Part shown: piece by piece, positions 47,048-55,543 of the stretch | Numbering within the stretch: the first letter of the stretch is position 1 | How the letters are laid out: every line of letters begins with the position of its first letter | Source of the DNA: Anaeromyxobacter oryzisoli | Lineage (GTDB): Bacteria > Myxococcota > Myxococcia > Myxococcales > Anaeromyxobacteraceae | Length of the DNA: 64,000 bases | Assembly: GCF_022690765.1 (NCBI RefSeq) | Contig: NZ_JALCZA010000001.1 | Coordinates: forward strand, 1 to 64,000 | Reading direction: 5' to 3' | The notes under the pieces: model-generated | Databases searched by the model: none | What the model saw: only the letters and a program-made list of their open reading frames with translations | Told to the model about the DNA's origin: nothing | Program-made: the position numbers and the translations under genes

Positions 47048-48005
47048 CTACACGCCACGCCCCCCCGGCAAGAACCGCCACGCTTCCATCATGTGTCCTA
47101 CAGCGGACGCGTCGAGGAAGTCCTCTGCCCAAGCGGGATGGGGCACGATATTGAACGACCTGTCACCCCTCGACGTATCGGGGCGCTGGATCTCACGGGT
47201 AGGCACGAACTCAGCGCGATTCCCTCGCCGCACTGCTTGCGTGAGAAGCCATGTCAGACGAGTTGAATCTTCGGTTGGCCGAGGCCCAAGGACAGTGTGA
47301 ATCGACAAGTAGGGCGATTCGTTCTGGATGAGTGCCAGCGTGATTCTGTTGCGGGACTCAGCATCTGAAGGTGGGAATCGGTATCCGATGAATACGACGG
47401 TCCCCGCTTCTCTGATCGCACGTTCCGCCGCCGCCCATACTCCGTTCAAGTGTTCACGAACTGTGCTCGCCTTGGTGGGCCCGGGCGTCGCCATTACTCG
47501 TTCCAACTCCAGGTCGAGATACGAACACTTATCGTTGATGGGGAACGCGCTGAGCGGGGCGCCGTTTCGAACCCAGTTGACCGATCCGTGCACCTTCAGT
47601 ACTTGGGCCGAGTCTGTGGTCGGTAGGTTCGAAGGTTCCATGACGAAGAGTTTCGAGCCCAGCGATGCGAGGGTTTCCGGAATCAGGTCGTAGTTGAAGG
47701 TGATGATCGTGTTGTTCGGCCCCAGCCCCCTAGCCCATCGGATATACGGCCCCCACTGCTCTGATCTCGAAGCGTCGACCCCGTTAAGAAACGCGGAGCA
47801 TTCGGCTGCGATGATGAGGCGCGCAGCCGCTGCGAGGTTCAGAAATGCCGCGGATCCGAAACGTTGAAGATCGAAACCAGTAAGCCGCAAGCGATCGCGA
47901 TGAATTCGCGATCCCATTCCTGCGGCGTCGACGAAACCCAGAAATTCCTCCGCGTCACGCCAAAGGGGCTTCTCAGGGGACAGCCGACCATCAGCTAGAT
48001 GTGCC
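47048..48005 (-). pseudogene. SIR2-like protein, C-terminal part (split by an IS)
   Basis: C-terminal 315 residues of a SIR2-like-domain protein. Conserved segments are IITFNYDLIPETL, VLKVHGSVNWVRNG and VVFIGYRFPPSDAESRN, typical of SIR2-like NADases found in phage-defence systems. The frame enters from the inserted IS at 48005; removing the IS and one 9-bp duplicate joins it in frame (RAHL|ADGRLS) to the N-terminal part at 49250-49425, giving a 374-residue protein. Confidence 0.85.
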
Positions 48006-49249
48006 CTGAGGGATCCCCTCATCTCGGCGGCGTAGTACCTTGAAATCACGGTGCAAGGGGATCATCGTGGCGCGATCTTGAACGCGCACGCTCTCGATCG
48101 ATCCCGTCTGACGGACCTCGTCTCCACCATCTTTGCCGACGATCTGCACGCAAAGCGAGTCGCCTCGCTTGCGGGCGCCGCAGTCGGAGTGCTTGAAGGA
48201 GCCGCGCTCGGCATCCACGCCATCGGGCGCGCACTTGCCACCGCGGAGGGGCTCGAGAGGAAGCACGCCGTGAAGCAAGTGGACCGGCTGTTCAGCAACC
48301 GCGGCGTGGTCCCGTGGCAGCTCTTCGCGAGTTGGGTCCCCTACGTGCTCGGGGACCGCAAAGAGATCATCGTCGCCCTCGACTGGACCGAGTTCGACGC
48401 CGACGACCAGTCGACTCTCGCGCTCATGCTCATCACGAACCATGGGCGTGCGACCCCGTTGCTCTGGAAGACGGTCGTGAAGTCGAAGGTTACGGGATGG
48501 CGGAACGATCACGAGGACGCGCTGCTGCAGCGATTCCGCGAGGTGGTCCCGGATGGCGTGAGGGTGACGATCCTCGCCGACCGTGGGTTCGGCGATCAGA
48601 AGCTTTACGAGCTTCTGAAAGATCAGCTCGGGTTCGAGTTTGTCATCCGATTTCGCGGCGTGGTGCATGTCACGAACGAACGCGACGAGACCCGCCAGGC
48701 GAAGGAATGGGTACCGCCGAATGGCCGCGCGTTCCTCATCCCGGGCGCTCGCGTCACCAAAGCCAAGCGTCAGGTCGGCGCCGTCGTGTGCACGAAAGCT
48801 CGCGGCATGAAGGAGCCGTGGTGCCTCGCCGCAAGCGACGGCGCGCTCACCGGCGCGCAGGTGGTGAAGCTCTACAGCCGGCGCTTCACCATCGAGGAGA
48901 GCTTCCGCGATCACAAGAACCTGCGCTTCGGGATGGGGCTCTCCGAAACGCGCATCGGCTCGCCGGAGCGGCGTGATCGCGTGCTCCTCGTGAGCGCCAT
49001 CGCCGTCGTGCTGCTCACGATGCTTGGCGCCGCTGGAGAGGCAATCGGCATCGATAAGTGGCTCAAGACAAACACAGTGAAGCACCGCACGATCTCGCTG
49101 TTAAACCAAGGCCTCTTTCACTATGCCGCCCTGCCGAGAATGAAACCCGAGCGCGCTGAAGCTCTTATGGCCAAGTTCGGCGAGATGCTCCTTCAACAGC
49201 AAGTCTTCCGTGACGTCTTCGGGCTCGTCTGAATGAGGGGATGGATCAG
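48006..49249 (+). mobile_element. IS10-like insertion sequence (IS4 family), 1244 bp
   Basis: The ends are CTGAGGGATCCCCTCAT and, inverted, CTGATCCATCCCCTCAT, closely like the ends of IS10. A 9-bp duplication AGATGTGCC flanks it (47997-48005 and 49250-49258), the size expected for IS10/IS4 elements. It carries a single intact transposase gene, so the insertion is probably recent. Confidence 0.95.
48051..49232 (+). CDS. IS4-family (IS10-like) DDE transposase
   Basis: A 393-residue transposase with a GTG start. Catalytic residues: Asp in IIVALDWTEFD, Asp in VTILADRGFGD, and Glu in the Y-R-E-K motif YSRRFTIEESFRDHKN. The N-terminal FADDLHAKRVASLAG and KQVDRLFSN are typical of IS4 proteins. The gene appears complete and fills nearly all of the IS. 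Confidence 0.95.
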   Translation: MQGDHRGAILNAHALDRSRLTDLVSTIFADDLHAKRVASLAGAAVGVLEGAALGIHAIGRALATAEGLERKHAVKQVDRLFSNRGVVPWQLFASWVPYVLGDRKEIIVALDWTEFDADDQSTLALMLITNHGRATPLLWKTVVKSKVTGWRNDHEDALLQRFREVVPDGVRVTILADRGFGDQKLYELLKDQLGFEFVIRFRGVVHVTNERDETRQAKEWVPPNGRAFLIPGARVTKAKRQVGAVVCTKARGMKEPWCLAASDGALTGAQVVKLYSRRFTIEESFRDHKNLRFGMGLSETRIGSPERRDRVLLVSAIAVVLLTMLGAAGEAIGIDKWLKTNTVKHRTISLLNQGLFHYAALPRMKPERAEALMAKFGEMLLQQQVFRDVFGLV

Positions 49250-49425
49250 AGATGTGCCCGGTAGAGGTCCACGGTCGCGGCGATGGAAGGGTGATTAACC
49301 CAGCTATGCGAGCCGAACGCTGCCTGGAGAATGTCCATCGACCCCGGCGACAAGAGTTCGGTTAGCAGAGGCCCGCCGAGTGGCTTGCTGAAACCCGCCC
49401 CGAGAATCCAGACGATCTTGTTCAT
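49250..49425 (-). pseudogene. SIR2-like protein, N-terminal part
   Basis: The first 59 codons of the interrupted SIR2-like gene (MNKIVWILGAGFSKPLGGPL), with the GAGFS nucleotide-binding signature of the family. The frame runs into the IS and stops at its TGA three bases in. The ATG at 49425 fits the family start; it is divergent from the AbiV-family gene across about 150 bp. Confidence 0.85.
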
Positions 49426-49575
49426 GGCACTATTTAACCCCGCCGGGCTGACACGTGCGATCACCTTGCTTCGCATCGTCCGGCCCACCCGCCCGTCTGT
49501 TCCTCCGCGCGGGATCGATTCGGTGAAGTCCCCGTCATTTCGTCAGTCAGAGGCGCCATGTATACTGCGACATGT

Positions 49576-50280
49576 ATGATGAAGGAACCGTTGTTCGAGG
49601 CCTACTCTGGGCCGTTGACGCTAGCGGAGCTTGCGGAAGGCATGAACGCAGCGGCCGAGAATGCCAGTCGACTATGCCATGATGCTGAGATTCTGCTTGA
49701 TGCGAAGAGATTTCCGACCGCCGTTTCCGTCGCGCTGCTCGCGATCGAAGAGGCCGGCAAGCTCACGATCTTGCGTCAGATGGTGCTTGCGTCCGATGTG
49801 GGCGTCTGGAAGAAGGCCTGGCGCGCTTACCGGTCGCACAAGAGCAAGAACGCTGCGTGGATGTTCCCGTCGATGGTTGGTGAGGGCGCGCGCAAACTCG
49901 ATGAGTTTCGCGCTCTCTTTGACGGCTCTTCGAACCATCCGTTACTCGCGGATCAACTGAAGCAGCTTGGGCTGTATACAGATTGCGTCGGGCAGCGCCG
50001 CTGGAGTGTGCCGACGGCGCTTATCGACGAGGGGCCCGCCAGGGCGATGGTGGAAACAGCGAGGGTGATGGCCCGCAAGCCCGAGCACCCAGTCACGGTG
50101 CGCGAACTCGAACTCTGGCGAGAGCATCTTGGCGCAGTTCAGGGCGCCGGGTTCGAAACGCAGAAACGCGCGCTCGCGTGTTGGGTCAGGGCTCTCGTCG
50201 CTGAAGGCCTGCACGACCAGCAGAGTCTAGATGGGTTCATGAGGTTTCTCGGGCTGGCGGACGACACAGGGCACACGTAG
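49576..50280 (+). CDS. AbiV-family abortive infection protein
   Basis: A 234-residue, all-helical HEPN-type protein of the AbiV family (abortive phage infection). The signature is the pair AAAENASRLCHDAEILLDAKR and FPTAVSVALLAIEEAGKLTI. A TATACT box lies 10 nt before the ATG at 49576, which is why I did not use the ATG at 49558, inside that promoter region. In the family, phage infection triggers translation arrest. It sits next to the broken SIR2-like gene and may share its promoter region. Confidence 0.8.
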   Translation: MMKEPLFEAYSGPLTLAELAEGMNAAAENASRLCHDAEILLDAKRFPTAVSVALLAIEEAGKLTILRQMVLASDVGVWKKAWRAYRSHKSKNAAWMFPSMVGEGARKLDEFRALFDGSSNHPLLADQLKQLGLYTDCVGQRRWSVPTALIDEGPARAMVETARVMARKPEHPVTVRELELWREHLGAVQGAGFETQKRALACWVRALVAEGLHDQQSLDGFMRFLGLADDTGHT

Positions 50281-50553
50281 GCCCCGGCGCCCCGGAGTGC
50301 GGCAATCGGGGCGAGGAAGTCGAGCGCCGTCTGCGCGCCCTGAAGTGCAGCCGGGCGAGCGGGCGCTCGAAGGATCGTCAGTGCCAGCGTACCGTCAGCA
50401 CCCGCAATCCACACCGAAAGGGAACGGTTTCGGGCGGCGGCGCGCGGCTCCGACAACGCCGCGACGCATGGGCCTTCTCTCTCGCCGCGCAGCGCGCGGG
50501 GTTTCGGGCACCACTCGGGTGCGTCTGTCAGAGTGAGCGCGGCGTCTCCGCGT

Positions 50554-51138
50554 CTACGGAGCTACCATCCATCCGGGCGGAGAGATGCCGATCGCCTGAT
50601 ATGCCTTAGCCAAATAGTCGTAGGCCTGTCTTCGGAAGAACTCCGGATCGTCCAAGTGAAGCGCACCGGGTTGAATCAGGTTCCCGTGATCGACGGCATT
50701 GCGGGCACCCTTGAGGTCTGAGGGCTCAGTGATGTTCGCACCTGAGTTGAACTTCTTCACGATCTTCTTAAAGCATGTGAGCTTCGCGCCGAGGCCGGGC
50801 GGACGATCTGATGCACATCTCTGTGTCCACTCCGCCGATTTGCCGGGGAAACGCCGTGCGTCCTGTGCGTACACTTGTGAAATCAACTCGGTGAGCGTGC
50901 CTTCGAGAAAGCTTCCCGCGGCGCTCGCGATCGCCTTCGCGACAGCCATTCGCTCGCGATTCTGCGTTGACGCAAGAGCCGCGTACAGCACCTCCAAGTC
51001 GATGACGTGCTTGTAGAGCCCCTCCGGATGCCACGCCGGTTGCGCCGAGGGTTCAAACACCTCAGTACAAGGGCGCGCTTGCCCCTGCGTCCACGTCGCC
51101 GCTACGGCCTTATCACTCTCGGATCCGTCGGATGTCAC
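50554..51138 (-). CDS. HEPN-like hypothetical protein
   Basis: A 194-residue helical protein with a GTG start, 75 nt downstream of the small recombinase gene. The segments EVLYAALASTQNRERMAVAK and SFLEGTLTELISQVYAQDA and the motif ARNAVDHGNLI (Arg-x4-His) resemble HEPN domains, many of which are RNases in toxin or abortive-infection systems. The 273-bp space between its end and the AbiV-family gene holds nothing recognisable. Function is inferred from the motif and neighbourhood. Confidence 0.6.
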   Translation of the reverse strand: MTSDGSESDKAVAATWTQGQARPCTEVFEPSAQPAWHPEGLYKHVIDLEVLYAALASTQNRERMAVAKAIASAAGSFLEGTLTELISQVYAQDARRFPGKSAEWTQRCASDRPPGLGAKLTCFKKIVKKFNSGANITEPSDLKGARNAVDHGNLIQPGALHLDDPEFFRRQAYDYLAKAYQAIGISPPGWMVAP

Positions 51139-51212
51139 GCGGTCCGTCCTAGTCGAGCGTGTGCGGCTCCGCAACCAGAGACCGAGGCCCTGCTCGCTCT
51201 TTGCAGGGGCGA

Positions 51213-51818
51213 CTATGTGTTCGCAGCCAGGAATCGCTGCAACGTTGAACGCGCGACACCCTTGCGGCGCGCCGCCTCCGCCACGGGCACGCCTGCGATG
51301 ACGAGGTCGCGGGCGGCATGGAGGAGGATCTGCGACGCCCGTGGTCGCCCGATCGGTCTTCCGCTCTTCGTGCCCTTCCGCCGCGCGCGGTCGAGCCCCG
51401 CGCGCGTGCGCTCGACGATGAGGGCGCGCTCGTACTCGGCGACCGCCGCAAGCATGTCGGCCGCCATCTTCGCGGCAGCGTCGGGCCGATCTGGATCGAG
51501 GTCGATCCCCTGCGTCACCGCGACGAGGCGGACTCCCGCGCGGCGTAGCTCGTCCACGTTGCGTGCGAGATCGAGGACGGAGCGCCCGAGCCGGTCGAGC
51601 TTCCAGACGAGCACGGCGCGGACCTCGCCGCGCCGCGCGGCGTCCATGACCCGGATGAGCCCCGGGCGGTCGGCCTTGGCGCCGCTGCCGGTCTCCTCGA
51701 CGACGAGCGCCGGCGTGAGCCGCATGCGATCGGCCGCCTCGCGAAGGGCGGTGACTTGCTGCTCGCACGACTGCTCGCCGGTGCTGACCCTGGCGTAGAT
51801 GGCGACCGGGACAGGCAT
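51213..51818 (-). CDS. Small serine recombinase (resolvase/invertase family)
   Basis: A 201-residue recombinase. The nucleophile is in VAIYARVSTGEQS; KLDRLGRSVLDLARNV holds conserved arginines; helix E and a C-terminal Hin-type HTH (GVPVAEAARRKGVARSTLQRFL) follow. In the integrated state it is 54 bp inside attR and could be read from the interrupted RAYT's promoter; in the circle its ATG overlaps the stop of the integrase (TGATG). It might resolve dimers or invert DNA, or assist the integrase. Confidence 0.93.
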   Translation of the reverse strand: MPVPVAIYARVSTGEQSCEQQVTALREAADRMRLTPALVVEETGSGAKADRPGLIRVMDAARRGEVRAVLVWKLDRLGRSVLDLARNVDELRRAGVRLVAVTQGIDLDPDRPDAAAKMAADMLAAVAEYERALIVERTRAGLDRARRKGTKSGRPIGRPRASQILLHAARDLVIAGVPVAEAARRKGVARSTLQRFLAANT

Positions 51819-51854
51819 CACGGATGGACCGCCAGCCGGACCGGGACCGCTTCG

Positions 51855-51894
51855 TACATCTGTGCAGTCCTACTGATTCGAGAGCACGCAATAC
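51855..51894. other. attR of the integrative element
   Basis: Element arm CTGTGCAGTCCTAC (51860-51873), core TG (51874-51875), host arm ATTCGAGAGCACG (51876 onward). With attL it defines attB as CAGGTGGAAG-TG-ATTCGAGAGC, inside the HUH codons of the RAYT gene. Confidence 0.85.
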
Positions 51895-52052
51895 GCGTGC
51901 ACCTGGATCCCGTACCGGTTCGCAGCGACCGCGAGGACGTAGCGAAAGATCGCGTCCGTGTCCTTCGAGGGCCGGAGGAAGAAGCGACGCTCCGAGCAGC
52001 GGCGCGTGACGAGGTAGGTGGCGCCCTCGAGAACCTGACGCGGAAGGGTCAT
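51876..52052 (-). pseudogene. REP-associated tyrosine transposase (RAYT), N-terminal part
   Basis: The first 59 codons of the split transposase (MTLPRQVLEGATYLVTRRC to VHAYCVLSN), the typical opening of RAYT proteins. The frame crosses the TG core at 51874-51875 and ends at a TAG just inside the element. Joined to 39880 it continues as HFHLVV, giving a 299-residue protein with an intact HUH motif. Confidence 0.9.
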
Positions 52053-52149
52053 GCCAGGGGTGCAGGGCAACCGGCGTGCCGACGCGACACCCTTGAAATT
52101 GCGCGACGTCGCCGGTGCTGCGCGTCCGCGCGGCGGACGGGTGGTCCGC

Positions 52150-52169
52150 GAAAACTTCTCTCGGTCGGG
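52150..52169 (+). repeat. 18-bp interspersed repeat, exact copy
   Basis: AAAACTTCTCTCGGTCGGG ends one base before the stop codon of the sensor kinase gene and about 100 bp upstream of the RAYT start. Confidence 0.85.
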
Positions 52170-53594
52170 TCAGGCGGGCTCGGCCTCGTCCGGCTCCGCC
52201 TCGCCCACCACGGGCAGCACGAGCCGTGCGACGGTCCCGCCGCCGTCGCGATCGAGGAGGGCGAGGGTCCCGCCGTGCGCGTCGGCGACCTTCTTGGCGA
52301 GGGCGAGGCCGAGGCCGGTGCCGGCGGACTTGGTGGTGAAGAAGGGGCGGAAGAGGGTCGCCCGCGCCTCGGGGGTGAGGCCGGGGCCGCGGTCGCGCAC
52401 CTCGATCGCTGCGTCGTCGCCCTCCACCGTCGCGGCGACCTCGACCACGCTCGCCGCCGGCGACGCCTCCACCGCGTTCCGCACCAGGTTCACCACCGCC
52501 CGGCGGAGCTGCTCGCCATCGCCGCGCACCTCGCCACCGCCCTCCACGAGCAGCGACACCTGGCGCTCGGTCGCGACGGGCTGGGCGAGATCGGCGGCCT
52601 CGGCGAGCAGCCGCGAGAGGTCCACCGCGTCCCGCACGGGCGGCCGGCTCCGCGCGTAATCGAGGAACTCCCCGACGACCTTCGACAGCGCCGCGAGCTC
52701 GCTCCGGATCCGGGCCACGTGTGCGTCCTGGGGCGTGCCCTGGAGCTCCTCGGCGAGGAGCCCGGCGAAGAGATCGAGGGCGCCGAGGGGGTTGCGGACC
52801 TCGTGGGCGATCCCGGCGAGGAGGGTCTCGCGCTCCTCGTCGCGGGCGCGGAGGGCGCGGCGCATGTCCTCCAGGGTGTCCCGGAGCGTGCCGATCTCGT
52901 CGCGCCGCGGCCGCTTCGCGAGCGGCGTCTCGAGGTCCCCCCGGGCGATGCGGCGGGCGGCGTCGGTGAGGCGCGTGAGGGGCCGCGTCACCGAGAGGGA
53001 CGCGCCCGCGGCGACCAGCGCGCCGGCGATGGCGCCGGCGATGGCGAACCCGCCGAGGAGCCGCCGGAACCGCCGCAGCGTGACGAACGACGCCGCGGTG
53101 CCCTCCGCGCCCACGACCGCCACCACCTTGCCCGCGCCGTTCCGGAGCGGCGCGTACCCGCTCTTGTAGAGCCGCCCGTCGGAGCCCTCAAAGAGCACCT
53201 GGCTCGCGATGGCCCTCCCGCCGGCGGCGAGGGCGATCTCGAGCCGGTCCTTCTCGAGCGCGGGCAGCGCGCCGCCGATCGGGGCGCGGCCGCGGGAGTC
53301 GGCGATGGCGGTCCGGTCCGGCCGGACCACGTAGAGCCGGGTGTCCGTCGCGCGGGCGAGGGCGTCGAGCCGCGCGCGCAGGTTCCCGTAGGTGCGGCTC
53401 CGCTCGTCGCCGGGGCCGAGCCGGGTGATCCGGTCGGCGGGGAGGATCGCGGCGGCGGCCTGGGCGGCGGCGACGAGCCGCGCCCCGAGCTCGTCCTCGA
53501 GGGCGCGGCGCGCGAGCCGGTCGGCGACGAGCGCCATCGCGGCGAGCGAGACCAGCGCGGGCAGCGCGGCGGCGAGGGCGAAGCGGCGGCGCAC
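52170..53594 (-). CDS. Membrane sensor histidine kinase
   Basis: A 474-residue kinase. Helix 1 (FALAAALPALVSLAAMALVA) and helix 2 (RLLGGFAIAGAIAGALVAAGA) flank a periplasmic single-Cache-like sensor (TRLYVVRPDRTAIADSRGRA). A HAMP domain, the dimerisation domain (AGIAHEVRNPLGALDLFAG) and the ATPase (VVNLVRNAVEASPAA; DRGPGLTPEA; GTGLGLALAKKV) follow. No response regulator is adjacent, so its partner is elsewhere. The alpha/beta hydrolase gene ends 9 nt upstream, so they may be cotranscribed. Confidence 0.93.
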   Translation of the reverse strand: MRRRFALAAALPALVSLAAMALVADRLARRALEDELGARLVAAAQAAAAILPADRITRLGPGDERSRTYGNLRARLDALARATDTRLYVVRPDRTAIADSRGRAPIGGALPALEKDRLEIALAAGGRAIASQVLFEGSDGRLYKSGYAPLRNGAGKVVAVVGAEGTAASFVTLRRFRRLLGGFAIAGAIAGALVAAGASLSVTRPLTRLTDAARRIARGDLETPLAKRPRRDEIGTLRDTLEDMRRALRARDEERETLLAGIAHEVRNPLGALDLFAGLLAEELQGTPQDAHVARIRSELAALSKVVGEFLDYARSRPPVRDAVDLSRLLAEAADLAQPVATERQVSLLVEGGGEVRGDGEQLRRAVVNLVRNAVEASPAASVVEVAATVEGDDAAIEVRDRGPGLTPEARATLFRPFFTTKSAGTGLGLALAKKVADAHGGTLALLDRDGGGTVARLVLPVVGEAEPDEAEPA

Positions 53595-53603
53595 CGGACG
53601 ATG

Positions 53604-54743
53604 CTACTGCGGATCGGCGCCGGTGCCCGCGCCCGCCCGAGCGGGTCCGGCGTCCCTGCCGTCGGTGCCGGTGTCGGCGGCGGTGGCGCCCGCGGGCCCG
53701 GTGACGGCGGAGTGCGTCCGGAGGAACCGCTCGATGAGCGGGTAGACCACCTCCGGCGCGGTCCGGCCGAGGAGCAGGTCCACGTGGCCGAACCCCTGCC
53801 CCACCACGACGTACTCCTTCGGACCGCCCCACCGCCGGTAGGCCGCCTGCACCACCGCCGGGGGCGCGAGTCCGTCCTTCTCGGCGGCGACGAAGAGCGC
53901 GGGCTGGCGGCAGCCCTCGAGGCCGGCGCGGTAGTCCACGGCGCCGTCCATCGAGCGGAAGCTGTCCTCGCGGATGAAGGCGGCGAACTGGGAGAGCACG
54001 CCGGGCTGGAGGTTCTCGATCCCGTTGGCGAGCATCCGCCGGTAGACCCGCGGCTCCACGTTGCGGAGCTGGATCGCGAGGTCGAAGAGCGCCGGATGCC
54101 AGTACCCGGAGAACGGCGCGAGCATCCGGGCCGCGAGCCGGGTCAGGTGGCCGAGGGCGGTGAACCGCAGCGTGACCAGCTTCCGGAGCCGCTCCTGGAC
54201 GTCGTAGTGCGCGGGCACGCCGAGGGTGACGATCGCCGCGATCCGCTCCGGGCAGAGCTCGCAGGCGGCGAGCCCCACGATCCCCCCCTGGCTGTGCCCG
54301 ACGTAGAGCACCTGCTCCGCCCCGGTCTCGCGCCGGATCGCGTCGAGGGCGGCGGGGAGGTCCTCGCGAACGTAGGTGTCGAGGTTCCACCGGCGCGACG
54401 CGCCCGGGCCTGGCCGCGACGCACCGTGGCCGCGGTGGTCGAGGGAGAAGCAGTCGAAGCCGGCGCGGGCGAGGTGGTCGGCGAGCGACCAGCGGGCGAG
54501 CCCGAACTCGTACGTCTGCCGGTTCACGCCGATGCCGTGCACGAGCAGCACGGGCGGCCCCCGGGGCGGCCCCACCGGGCGCCGGCGTCCCAGGGCCAGG
54601 TCCCAGCCGTCGCGCGTCGGCGCCCGGACGAGCGTGTCCTCGATCGGGGGCGCGCGCAGCCGCCAGGTCCAGAACGCGTAGTGCAGACCGGCGAGGAGAA
54701 GGAAGGCGGCGGCGAAGGCGAGGGCGACGAGGAGCGGCTGCAC
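53604..54743 (-). CDS. Alpha/beta hydrolase (lipase/PHA synthase-like)
   Basis: A 379-residue hydrolase with an N-terminal membrane anchor (LLVALAFAAAFLLLAGLHYAF). The oxyanion-hole region is VLLVHGIGVN, the nucleophile elbow GHSQGGI, the acid probably Asp in FVAAEKDGLAPP and the catalytic His in GQGFGHVDLLLG. The fold and the FCLDHRGHG-like strand (CFSLDHRGHGASRPG) are typical of esterases and lipases related to PhaC-type enzymes. The C-terminal tail is low-complexity. It would act at the inner membrane on an ester substrate. Confidence 0.85.
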   Translation of the reverse strand: MQPLLVALAFAAAFLLLAGLHYAFWTWRLRAPPIEDTLVRAPTRDGWDLALGRRRPVGPPRGPPVLLVHGIGVNRQTYEFGLARWSLADHLARAGFDCFSLDHRGHGASRPGPGASRRWNLDTYVREDLPAALDAIRRETGAEQVLYVGHSQGGIVGLAACELCPERIAAIVTLGVPAHYDVQERLRKLVTLRFTALGHLTRLAARMLAPFSGYWHPALFDLAIQLRNVEPRVYRRMLANGIENLQPGVLSQFAAFIREDSFRSMDGAVDYRAGLEGCRQPALFVAAEKDGLAPPAVVQAAYRRWGGPKEYVVVGQGFGHVDLLLGRTAPEVVYPLIERFLRTHSAVTGPAGATAADTGTDGRDAGPARAGAGTGADPQ

Positions 54744-54819
54744 GGACGGAGATTCTATGGCGCCGCCCGCTCGCGTCGAGCGTCACGAGCGCCCGCCGCG
54801 ATCGCGATGCGGGGGGTCC

Positions 54820-54925
54820 AAAACTTCTCTCGGTCGGGCGGGCCCGGCCCGGGCCCGGGCGGACCAGCGGGCCGGTCCGGCGGGCCGGGGCGGAACTTCT
54901 CTCGGTCGGGCACCTCTCGGTCGGG
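54820..54925 (+). repeat. Three 18-bp interspersed repeats upstream of glnB
   Basis: Two full copies (54820-54838 and 54892-54910) and a partial CTCTCGGTCGGG copy (54914-54925) on the plus strand. They occupy the first part of the 451-bp gene-free space between the hydrolase and glnB (54744-55194); the second part holds the candidate sigma-54 site. Confidence 0.85.
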
Positions 54926-54948
54926 CACCTCCGCCACGGCCGGGCACG

Positions 54949-54964
54949 TGGCCCGGTGGTTGCA
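54949..54964 (+). promoter_or_regulatory. Candidate sigma-54 promoter upstream of glnB
   Basis: TGGCCCGGTGGTTGCA fits the -24/-12 consensus (GG and GC 10 nt apart). It lies about 230 nt before the glnB start, pointing toward the glnB-ntrB-ntrC genes. Nitrogen-regulated sigma-54 control is usual for this cluster. Confidence 0.5.
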
Positions 54965-55191
54965 CCCTGCTCCCTCGTGCAACGGGCGATCGACGGCCGT
55001 GGCGGCATCGCGCCGCCGACTCGCGCGATGCGTCGTGAAGGAGTCGAGGCGAAGCGACGAGGCGATGTGCAGGTGACGGGCAAGCGGAAGCACACGTTCC
55101 GGGCATGTCCGGCGGCGCGCGGTCTCGCATATCATTGACCGCTCGCGTCGACGGAGCGTAGCGTCCGGACATCCATATTCCAACGAGGTGA

Positions 55192-55533
<342 letters not shown>

Positions 55534-55543
55534 CCGAGGGGAC

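Larger units (their letters stand above)
39881..51875. mobile_element. 11,993-bp integrative element with serine recombinases and defence cargo
   Basis: The boundaries follow from the split RAYT gene: host codons stop at TG 39881-39882 on the left and resume after TG 51874-51875 on the right. Contents: large serine recombinase, two ribbon-helix-helix genes, RepA-like ATPase beside an origin-like region, AlpA-like HTH, stand-alone M41-like peptidase, lipoprotein, XRE regulator, SIR2-like gene (broken), AbiV-family gene, HEPN-like gene, small serine recombinase. Its base composition is visibly less GC-rich than the flanks, especially 42000-44700. No relaxase, type IV secretion or virion gene is seen, so it may be satellite-like or depend on another element for transfer. 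Confidence 0.9.

Noticed and set aside
50139-50456. Minus-strand frame over the 3' end of the AbiV-family gene
   Set aside because: Mostly antisense to the AbiV coding sequence and without recognisable motifs.
39881-51875. Element as a prophage or conjugative element
   Set aside because: No capsid, terminase, tail, lysis, relaxase or type IV secretion gene was recognised; only integration, replication, regulation and cargo genes are seen.
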